64,000 bases of DNA from Xestospongia bergquistia (lineage: Eukaryota > Porifera > Demospongiae > Haplosclerida > Petrosiidae): assembly GCA_963965975.1 (NCBI GenBank), contig OZ014411.1:3891001-3955000 (forward strand). Reading direction: 5' to 3'. Under the pieces are notes generated by a model that searched no databases, was not told the DNA's origin, and saw nothing but the letters and a program-made list of their open reading frames with translations. Position numbers and translations under genes: made by a program. This document shows positions 54,990 through 64,000 of the stretch, piece by piece. Each line of letters starts with the position of its first letter. Position 1 is the stretch's first letter.

Positions 54990-55352
54990 CATTTACTTGT
55001 ACATTACTCATAATGATATATGAGCGAGCTAACTGATACACAATAATTGTCGAACTCTAATTGCAAAATCAACTCAGATTATACTTTTCAGGTTATATTG
55101 AATGTACTCAAGTTTGTTATGTCATTAAATAAAGCAGTATCAAGTCCACGATTGCATCATCAACTTTTCCCAAACAATGTGACAGTTGAAAGAGATTTTC
55201 CTGAGTCTTACATTGAAAAGCTACGAGAGCTGAATCATATAGTTGAGTTCCACGATGGAACAATAGGAACTGTGCAAGCTATTTTTAAAACTAATGGAGA
55301 GATTTATGCTGTGTGTGATAAGCGAAGAGATGGTCGACCAGCTGGTTACTAA
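53091..55352 (+). CDS. GGT: Gamma-glutamyltransferase, membrane-anchored (GGT2)
   Basis: Seven exons join in phase to 587 codons plus stop: 53091-53523, 53568-53772, 53820-54136, 54182-54306, 54351-54541, 54586-54817, 55092-55352. The enzyme should transfer or hydrolyse gamma-glutamyl groups of glutathione outside the cell. A basic start and hydrophobic anchor (about residues 12-36) precede SHSDDET. The expected catalytic Thr is residue 402 in GTTHL; FNNQMDDFS, RPLSS, VGAAGG and SSPRLHHQL are present. Exon and intron structure equals GGT1, and the third exons differ at only a few positions. The first 50 residues differ strongly from GGT1. The intron before the last exon has gained an AAT-type microsatellite (54896-54985). 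No disabling change is seen, so both GGT genes look functional. Confidence 0.93.
54896..54985. repeat. (AAT)n microsatellite in GGT2 last intron
   Basis: An imperfect aataat run, with aac variants at its start, occurs here and is absent from the matching GGT1 intron (23560-23745). Confidence 0.92.
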
Positions 55353-56800
55353 CCCACATGATGATAAGTATTGTGAATGCTATTTCTTTTAGTTATTAAT
55401 AATCATTTGTGTGTTAGCATTTCATTTAAAAGAAATAGTTAAAAGAGATAAGCCATGGGCTATCATAGTATGGTCAATATGATATGCTTGTTCTGATTTG
55501 TTTAAAAACATATAATGCTACCAATTCGGAAATGCATAACTATCAAGGTTTGTTAACAATTAATCATTTCATTCTTGTAAAGATATCTTTATATATATAC
55601 AATAATGAAGTAATAACATCCTCATTGCAACATACCACAGACACTACCCTTTAGACATTTATCTGGCTTCACTAGTAGAGCACACACCACTGACTAACTG
55701 ACAAGTGCCTTGGCTTTTTAAAGTCTATCTCTTTTCTCAAGGAATAAATTGTCCTTCATAACAATGTCTTAATAACATGAGTATATACTCCAAGCACTGG
55801 TACATTTTCTTCATGGTGATGCTTTGCCATAAACTATATTCATTTTTATTAAAACATATTAGAATGTTAAGTTGGAAAAAATCACTTTGTAGAATGATAG
55901 AACATTAAATGATTATAATTACACCTATTTCTTTATATTTAATAGAATGATATATAATTACATACAGCAATATAATAATACTATAAAAACAAAAAACATA
56001 CTCATGTGTATACAAACATATAATAACCGTCTTGTATGCATACGCTTTGTCATAACACTAATTATTGAGTTTCATATATTTAGGATTATTGTGAAATTAT
56101 TTTCTGAATGTATGTCAGAGATAGCTGAGGTCTAATTAACAGGTGTAGGAACTAAATTTCTGAAAACCCTGTTATCTTAATGTATTATTTAATATAAGAC
56201 TTCAAAATATAACAAAACAACCGACTGTTTCTAAAAATATACCTTTTAATTGGGTTTATAACAGACTGTATTTTTTTATTAAAAGATATGTTGCAAACAT
56301 TACACTACTGTCACTACTAAAATATACCAATTGAAAGGTGTGCTGTTATAATTGTAATAGCAATGAAGATTCTAACCTCTCATTAGATAGATAAAGACAA
56401 ATTAATTTTTATGGATGTTACTCGGCCTGAATGTGACACTATGTAATCTGACATAGTTTAGCTGTCTTGTAGTGGTTGAGGACTGTTACTACTATCAATT
56501 TATAATAGGACATCCCTACATATTACATATATGAGAAATTTGTTTAAATATAAGAAATATGAAGCTTTATAGTAATTAGTAATCAAAACTGTTTATATTT
56601 TAAATGTATTGGGTGGGCACATATGCAACCCAAGTAATGAATCAAAATCTATTTTAACACTATAAAAAATAATGCTAACATTTTAAAACAAAAAGAGTGC
56701 AATATGAAGAACAAAACATTTCAAAATTAAACATACCACAATATGCTAAGATATTATAGTTTATAAAAGATAATGAAAGTGTTGAGCATATACATCGCAC
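55353..56800. other. 3' flank of GGT2 with about 1 kb extra sequence
   Basis: The first 350 bases match the GGT1 flank. About 55715-56740 has no counterpart in unit 1 and no recognisable gene; matching resumes at about 56745. Confidence 0.5.
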
Positions 56801-56814
56801 ACTGAATACTGAAT

Positions 56815-57121
56815 ACAATAAGCCTCACAATAGACAGTGTCTGAAGTACATTTTCATCATAACTGTGAAAATATGAATCCAAGAACGTAGTCTTTAAAGT
56901 CCTTAGCTTCACATGTCTGGTTTCTGTTCTTTGAAAGTTAGTCTATAAAATTAATAATATGATTGCTATAAATTGTTTTCCAATTACTTACTTGTAACAA
57001 AGCTCTTTGCTTTTTGTCATAGTTAGAGTCATTTCAACTTTTTCTCTAGTTGAAGCAGAACCTTCAAAAATGCCGGCTATGACATCTTTGAGAGAAGGAT
57101 GATTCCCTGTATTTGTATAAC
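56815..57121 (-). CDS. Two small unrecognised minus-strand exons (copy 2)
   Basis: The exon at 56992-57121 has an acceptor (ttcttttag) and donor (gtaagtaa) and reads GYTNTGNHPSLKDVIAGIF then EGSASTREKVEMTLTMTKSK. The next exon starts at 56942 and reads TNFQRTETRHVKLRTLKTTF-like sequence. The frame is open here, whereas unit 1 carries one extra base. No family is recognised and neither gene start nor end is located. The exons are convergent with GGT2. Confidence 0.4.
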
Positions 57122-58577
57122 CTAAAAGAAGAAATAAAAGTTAACACATTTATTCAAAAAATATATAATTATAATCTTAGTACCTTTTTAGTATGAAGAT
57201 TAACACATACTTAAACTAGTGTAATTAATACTTTCATTGATGAACAGATATACATGCATAACTAACTTTGGTAATTTAAACAACTTCTACTTTCAGTTGT
57301 CACAGAAAATTTTAGTTCAAATATATGAGCAAGCAGACAAACAATTTGTGTCAATATGATTTTGATAATATAAAGTCTATATTTAACAGCTTCACTTTTA
57401 ATGTGGTTGTACCAAGAAAATTACTCTAAGTGATAACAAGATTTGTTAATCAGCCACAGCATACTACTAAGTAAACCAATAAAGTAGGGCATGTCCTTGG
57501 GATTTGATGTTTTGACAAGTGGTCTTCCAGTGCATTCAAGTTATACATTGAATACATTATGACAGTGTAATTATGTATATAAATCTAGTAAGTGTAATGC
57601 ATTAAATTATTTGAATATTGAGTTATACATTTTCCTTTTTTAAAAGTTTTTCCAAACATGCAAATCATATAATCATGTATTTCTCTTAATATACTGACAT
57701 ACTCATAAGGAGTATGATTGAGTATCAAATGCATCAAAAACTGCTATTCTGTTAGAGCTTATTAATAACAACATTAACTTAAAAAACAATAAAAATATTA
57801 GCAATTAACAAAGTTATTTTAATGTAAATCCCACAGGTAGTTTTTAACAGTGTAGTCATAAAAATTGTTAAGAATTAGCTTATTTGAACAACACAAAATA
57901 TGTTACAAGTATCCTTTTGATAGTGAAGCCTTAAGAGATGGTTGGAAACTGTCATTTCTTCTGACAAATTTATTTGGAACTGTTAATAAAAAGATTTCAA
58001 AAAAGTCAATTTGAAAATAGATAAAGTATTTTATGCATTTGGACAACTATTTCATTATTAAATAAATTGCTATGCTGCAATGTAAAGAGTGTGTTTTATT
58101 TTTCTAAAAAAAATTAAAACCTGATGCAAGCAATGTCTAAGCACATTTTGTTAACGTTTAGTTCAACATAGTTATAGTATAAGTGAAGTGACGAAGGCAT
58201 GCAAAGACATTTCAAAAATGGAGTTATCCATGTTACAAAGATATAATAATGTGTTCATAAAAGACGATTTATAAGCTATAGTCTAATGAGTAATCAACAG
58301 AGACTCTTTCAAGTCATCTGTAGACAACATATTTACTGATAGAAACAGTAAATTTGAAGTCAGAGGTACAAATGAGTCATTAGAAAGCTTAATTTATGTT
58401 ATCATTATTGGAATATTATTAAAGTCGTACTGGCTGGCCAAATGGTGAGTAGTTAGCCATTAAAGTATTACTGTTTATACTGTTATATAGTTCTACATCT
58501 AACCTTTTAAAATTGTACACTCTGATTACATATGTGGCTACTTTATAACCATTAGTACTACGACCATATGGATGAAC

Positions 58578-58670
<93 letters not shown>

Positions 58671-59807
58671 ACAAATACACACACAAATATAAACACAAAC
58701 ATTACATACACAACACACACACATCAGTAAATTATGAAAAAATTATAAAGTTTATTAAGTCTATAATATATATGTATGTATGTTTATTTATATTATACAT
58801 ATATGTTATGTTATATTATTTTAAAACGCACTTGATTGTTAGTTCTTTAACGAAACTTCGAAGTTTCATTTAACGCACACTCGATAAAAAATATTTGAAT
58901 ACTATATATATACTACATATATCTATAAACACGTGTATAGTAAGTATCCCACAATCACCAAACTCTATGAATATGTATTGACATCTTCTCTTAGTGCTTG
59001 CATGTAGTAGCATGGAAATTTAACACACCTGCATGCAAGTGAAATGTCTTACTCAGTTCATAGATCCAGAAACAGTTTTTAAATTAGATATGGATTTAAA
59101 AGTTTTATTTCATTTGGTCAAATAGGATACAATATTTGCTAAGTCCAGATCAGAATGGTCTAGACTATTGAAATTTATAAAAAGAAACTATGATACAAAA
59201 TGTGAACACATTTTTTGCTTAAAATATTATTGTTGAAGTAATAAGTATAATTAATACATGTAGTTAAATTGTAGCTAGGCAACATATGCATACTGAAAAT
59301 GAAATAGATTAAAAAGGGAAGATTCCAACCCCTTCATTGAATTACAGTCTGTAATCATCAGTTAAAAGTATTTGAAGATACTGGAATATAGTAAAGTAAA
59401 ATATGCCAGCTTTAATATAGAATTTATACTGAACTATCTCTATTCTTTATTGTATCTATAGTATAGATAACAATAATTATGATGTTTTATGTATAAACAA
59501 TTATACGTGATACACTTTTCTTAGTCATTTTATACCTCAACTATCATTCAATTTATCAATCAACAATAAAATTATATACTGTTATAATGGATTGATAAAA
59601 TAGAGAGATAGGAAGGTGGATCTATAAAGAAACGAGTCTCGCTAATTAATCATTTCCTCTATTATATAGCTCAGTCATCATTTATTTAGATCTTTGACAA
59701 TCATTCCTTTAATACCTATTATTAATGCTTACAAATTATCTAGCTCATTGGCCAAGTTAGTAATAAAGTTCAATTTATGAGTAAAGACAAGGGTCCAAAT
59801 AGTGCAT
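57122..59807. other. Unit 2 to unit 3 spacer
   Basis: Up to about 57390 it matches 24799-25063. The rest is unique in this window, AT-rich and without recognisable genes, apart from the CA microsatellite at 58583-58664. Confidence 0.5.
58583..58664. repeat. (CA)n microsatellite
   Basis: About 80 bases of perfect CA repeats are followed by imperfect acac-rich sequence to about 58722. Reading frames through it are repeat artefacts. Confidence 0.95.
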
Positions 59808-59884
59808 GAGCTATCCTAGTAGCTTAGTGACAAGTACAGTGTATATATTATTAATGACAATGTCAATAAGAGATATAACAGGTC

Positions 59885-60483
59885 TCTTTACACTGACTAT
59901 AAGTCACATCCATGTAGATTTTATTAAGGAGTTAAACACTATTCTAGATGACATTGTAATACCCAAATATCATGTATCAGATTACATTGATTGTGTAGAG
60001 AATGAGAAACGTGATGAACACAGACATCAAGACACCAGTGAAACAGACAATGAGTTTATTCAACTGATAATAAATGCTTTGATACAATTGTTGATCATGA
60101 ACATATTTCAAATAGTCATGGCGACAGCCATATTCATTTATTTTGAAACTCAAACTGATACTTATTCAATCAATAATAATTATTATTGATGAAGCTATCA
60201 ATAATATTATTGAGCACAGTGATTATATCTCTTCTTATCCCTCTGAAATTGATGAAGATGTCTCCTACATTATTAACAACAGTGACAATGACATTGATGA
60301 ACACATTTATTCTGCTATTACTAGTAAATATCTGGAACTGGTGAAGAAAGTGATTTTGAGTAGCAAAATAATTCATTGTTAACTGATTTGGAGTCATATA
60401 ATGACAACTTTGAGTTCAATGAAAGTGATTTCAATGATATCATTTCTGATAACAATTATGACAGAAAGAATACCAAAATATAA
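59885..60483 (+). pseudogene. Relic of an acidic Asp/Asn/Glu-rich gene (copy 3)
   Basis: This is the duplicate of 4933-5534. Open pieces include YILLMTMSIRDITGLF...IHVDFIKELNTILDD in one frame, EHSDYISSYPSEIDEDVSY in a second, and DLESYNDNFEFNESDFND to a stop at 60483 in another. Breaks fall at other sites than in copy 1. Both copies share an acidic C-terminal end (DRKK/DRKN then stop). It lies immediately upstream of UPF1 copy 3. The gene's identity is unknown. Confidence 0.4.
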
Positions 60484-60599
60484 AATTTATTGTGGAATAT
60501 GCACAATTATTATTCATAGTTAATAATAATTATTTATTAATAGTTATTTCATTAAATTCCGTATACTACAAATAATTAGTAATTTATAACGTTTAGTGT

Positions 60600-60721
60600 T
60601 GAGTCATTTGAGGAGCGAAGTCACGTTATAATTATCGTAAAATTTAAAGCAGTAAAGGAGAGTATAGGTACGTGATCATAAATTCTTTTACGCTAATAAA
60701 CATTTCGCTTTTCTAAAAGAG
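60600..60721 (+). promoter_or_regulatory. 5' UTR exon and intron of UPF1 copy 3
   Basis: A donor gtacgt at 60668 and an acceptor ttttctaaaag ending at 60719 bracket a 5' UTR intron just before the ATG at 60722. Sequence before the donor resembles 5690-5752 in copy 1, but lacks the ATG found there. Confidence 0.45.
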
Positions 60722-63700
60722 ATGAGTTTACAAGACTCTTATGGTCAAGGTGAGCTTAACTTTATTGAAACTGGTGGAGACTATGGAGCTGGTAGACAAG
60801 GCTTGGATTATAACTACCAATTAAGTTCATTGAATCAGACAAAGACTCAAACCAAGGATTCTCAATTGACTCATTCTGATACCCAAACTGTGATAGGTTA
60901 ATATGTTAACCTAGTTAGTGAATAAATATAATCTTTTCTCCCATAGGTAAGAAACCATTAATTGATGGCATGTCTCAGTTAACTCTTGATGTTGATGATG
61001 TGGAATATGATGAAGATGATGATAGTTCACCACAGGAACTGCCTCTTCATGCTTGCAAGTATATGCTTAACTCTTCTCATTCCATTCTATACCTATACTC
61101 TCATACTCCATTCTGTTTCATACCCATGCTACATGTCATAGATATTGTGGTTTACACGATCCAGCAGCTGTTGTAATGTGTACCTCTACAAAAAAATGGT
61201 TTTGTAATGGAAGAGGCAACACATCAGGAAGGTCTCCCATTCTCCTTATCTTTGATTTTTAACCCATTTTCCTCCCAATAGCCATATCATAAATCATCTT
61301 GTTCGTGCACGTTGTCATGAGATTATACTTCACAAGGAAGGACTACTAGGAGAGACAATATTAGAATGTTATAACTGTGGTTGTAAGAATGTATTTAAGT
61401 TAGGATTTGTACCAGCTAAAGTTGACTCTGTTGTCATGTTGCTATGCAGGCAAGGAAATTTAAGAGTGACCATCTACATGTATATGAATGACATTCTTTT
61501 TGTGTCTCTAGACACCCTTGTTCACAATCTAACAGTGTCGAAGATTTGGATTGGAATCTAGCAAATTGGCAACCACTAATAGTTGACAGGTCAGTCTTGA
61601 ATATCATAGATACATATATGTCTATTCACCTTGTCTCTTTACAAATAGTATGTGTACAATTTGTACATAGACACATCAGTGTTGTTTCAATTAACTGCAG
61701 GGATGTGGAAATTTATTTTTTAGTCTTACGACAATTGTCCTATGACTGAAAATATCTACCAGACATGTCTGTTTTGATATTTCTGTGTTTCATCATAACT
61801 TTAAAATGGCTAAATCTTCTTGAGCAATGAAATATGCAGCTTCAAGAAGTGTGATCATTGCTTTGTCAGCTAGATCTGTGGCAAAAGTGAACATTTAAGC
61901 AGCATTGAAAGAGTTTGGGTCTACATGTAGTAAAAACATTCTTCTTATGATGTTTTTGACAGAGCTTACAGTACATAATCTTGGTACTGCTGTTATAGAA
62001 AAAACACGAGAAATCTTCCAAATAAGATCTCACAAACTGCCTACTATCAGCTTCATCGTCATGTCTTGCTCGTTTGGACGACATAGTAGCTGTTTGGGGC
62101 TGCTTTACTCCTGGCAGATATTCCCACATGTAAATTATTATGGGTGTGGCTATGTTTGTCCGTTTCTGCTGTGGCTAAAGGGTTAAAAATCGGACACACT
62201 GTCATAGTTAGATATTTTGCGAAAAAACGGACAATGTCCACCATGACCGGCTATTTCCACATCACTGATTAACTGTAACTAAAACTAAAAGTACTTTGAT
62301 TGTTTTCACTATTAGTTAACTAACTACAACTAATATAAACTAATAATATTACTAGTACCTAGTCTAAACAGACCAGCTTTCCCAAACATTATAGTACACC
62401 TGTTGTAAACATTGTAACTCATTTGGCTGAGGAACCAACTTTATCTTACTAGCCATCTACTATCTACAACATTGGAATATGCTAATATAAATTTGTATTC
62501 ACTTGTCTGAGGAATGAAATCTGACCAGCCAAGACTACAATTAACTTAGTTCACATACAAATGCACAAAGCACACACTTGATGACAATTTGACACTTTGA
62601 TACTTTTGAAGTTGACTAACTAATACTAATTCTTGAAAATTGCAACTGGGAGACCAAGGGCTAGGTCCAGTTTGGATACATTTAACTGTAATGACAATCT
62701 TAAGGAAAATGTTTGTTGTATTGAGAAAAGCTGAAAGAACTTCTGGAACTAAGATCAATGGTAAGAACAATAAAGCTAAGCGTTAAAAGAAAAAACATCA
62801 TTAGCAAACGTTAAAGCTTGAGAAGCATCCATTAACAACATTACAATACTTTCCTACCTATTATTAACTATTGTGTGCATTACAACTAACTAAAACTAGT
62901 AGTAAAGAATGCTAAAACTAAAAATTTTCCTAAACCAAAAAATTAGCTGTAACTAAACAAAAAGTAAATGCTGTGAGTAAAACAACACTACCACATGTTT
63001 ACACACACATATACCAGAATGTATTCACACATAGATGTTTTTTGCCGTGGTTAGTTAAGATCCCATCTGATGAAGATCAAGCCAGAGCTCGTCAGATCAG
63101 TGCTCAACAGATTCAAAAGCTAGAGGAGTTATGGAATGTCAGTCCATCTTTCTTATTAATAGTACATGACATAACACTATAGGATAATCCTGATGCTCTT
63201 TTAGAAGATTTGCAAAATTCAGGAGTTGACAATCAACCAGCTCCTATTCAATTACAGTAATTAGTTACTCATTATAACTACTACTGATACTCAATGTTCA
63301 TTAATTTTATTAGATATACTGATGCCTATCAATATCAAAATATTCTTGGACCTCTGGTTAAATTAGAAGCAGATTATGAAAAGAATCTCAAACAGTGTCT
63401 GACATATGATAATATCACTGTACGTTGGGATGTTGGTCTGAAACAAAAGAGAATTGCTTATTTCAACTTTCCAAGACGAGATGGAGGCAAGTTAGTCTAG
63501 CTAATCATTACAATATATATACTTCTCCATGCATGTACACACATATTCACACAGCAGAAATACATTTTATAAAGGGAGATGAGTTACGTCTCAGGTATGT
63601 AGGCAAAAGTCATTTAGCATGGGATGGGATAGGTCATGTGACCAAAGTACCTAACAGTAAGTGAACAATCTTCACATATAATGTGTTACACATGTAATAT

Positions 63701-63943
63701 TACAGGTTTTGGGGATGAGGTGGGGCTTCAATTACATAGCAATGTTGGTATACCTGTTGATTGTACTCAAGACTTTTGTGTTGACTTTGTTTGGAAGTCT
63801 ACATCATTTGATAAAATGCAGAATGTACTGAAAATGATAGCTGTTGATGAGAACAGTGTATCTACATATCTATATCATCGTCTGTTAGGACATGAAGTAA
63901 CAGAAGAACCACAAATTAACATTCAAAAACGATTACCAAAACA
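60722..63943 (+). CDS. UPF1: UPF1-like RNA helicase (copy 3), N-terminal ten exons, continues past window
   Basis: Ten exons match copy 1 in size and phase: 60722-60896, 60947-61058, 61142-61231, 61282-61449, 61512-61589, 63035-63137, 63183-63256, 63314-63486, 63558-63656, 63706-63943. No stop or shift is seen. It starts with a true ATG ([14 protein letters not shown]), keeps the full Cys/His-rich UPF2-binding domain ([26 protein letters not shown]) and the 1B region up to just before the helicase core. The helicase motifs lie beyond the window edge. Intron 5 (61590-63034) is enlarged by the hAT insertion. Both GC-AG introns (61450-61511, 63487-63557) are present. Of the three copies it is the only one with an intact start, so it is the best candidate for a working gene. 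Confidence 0.9.
61698..62267 (-). mobile_element. hAT-type DNA transposon fragment (copy 3 intron)
   Basis: The 570-bp element runs from CAGGGATGTGGAAAT to the inverted ATTTCCACATCACTG, flanked by the 8-bp duplication ATTAACTG (61690-61697 and 62268-62275). The minus strand holds the same TTF/BED-like zinc-finger fragment as the copy 2 element. It is at the orthologous intron site, so it was inherited by duplication and did not insert twice. Confidence 0.87.
62268..63034. other. Rest of enlarged UPF1 intron 5 (copy 3)
   Basis: This matches 26281-27508 with about 460 bp deleted, including the AT tract. It ends with the exon 6 acceptor cacatag. No gene is supported. Confidence 0.55.
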
Positions 63944-64000
63944 GTAAGTACATTGTATATGTACCAAGTGCAGTTATCTCGCTTTTCTTTGCTCTCCACT

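Noticed and set aside
58538-58873. Open frames of poly His-Thr or poly Cys-Val
   Set aside because: They are translations of the (CA)n microsatellite with no other coding support.

Overview
The window looks like AT-rich, intron-dense genomic DNA from an early-branching animal, most likely a sponge (demosponge). This is inferred from metazoan-type genes with many very short GT-AG introns (often 42-80 nt), an ankyrin/ZU5/death-fold type gene, and the local tandem expansions. No species assignment can be made from the sequence alone. No tRNA, rRNA, CRISPR or prokaryotic operon structure was seen.

The dominant architecture is a tandem segmental duplication. Unit 1 (about 4.9-25.0 kb) holds, in order: a UPF1-like RNA helicase gene (+), a relic zone, the 3' part of an ankyrin-coiled-coil-ZU5-death-fold gene (-), a gamma-glutamyltransferase gene (GGT, +) and two small unrecognised exons (-). 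Unit 2 (about 25.06-57.4 kb) repeats this order: a badly decayed UPF1 copy, the same relic zone, the complete ankyrin/ZU5 gene (about 8.8 kb), mosaic repeats with a broken Ty3/gypsy retroelement, a second intact GGT gene and the same two small exons. Unit 3 starts near 59.8 kb and runs off the window inside a third UPF1 copy. Left of unit 1 lie an 11-bp minisatellite (1-415) and a decayed Kelch/coiled-coil/FYVE-type gene (1.8-3.9 kb).

The most unusual object is the UPF1-like gene. Thirty exons (5817-11677) join in phase to a 1302-codon frame. It carries the Cys/His-rich UPF2-binding region and all superfamily 1 helicase motifs. Past the usual SQ-rich UPF1 tail it continues into a coiled coil and a C-terminal hydrophobic segment, which predicts a tail-anchored, membrane-tethered UPF1. 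This copy has lost its ATG (TTG) and carries one in-frame TGA, so a nonsense-mediated-decay factor gene itself contains a premature stop. Copy 2 is a multi-deletion pseudogene. Copy 3 is intact as far as it is visible. All copies share two GC-AG introns.

Other notable points: a complete 915-aa ankyrin/ZU5/death-fold gene with one 99-nt exon per ankyrin repeat; two GGT paralogues whose membrane anchors have diverged while the enzyme bodies are nearly identical; an antisense GGT last-exon relic inside the UPF1 tail region, evidence of an older duplication round; a 570-bp hAT element with 8-bp target-site duplications in a UPF1 intron; and a gypsy element with a defective reverse transcriptase site and no integrase core. 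The genes need not work in one pathway. Their linkage is best explained by repeated segmental duplication.
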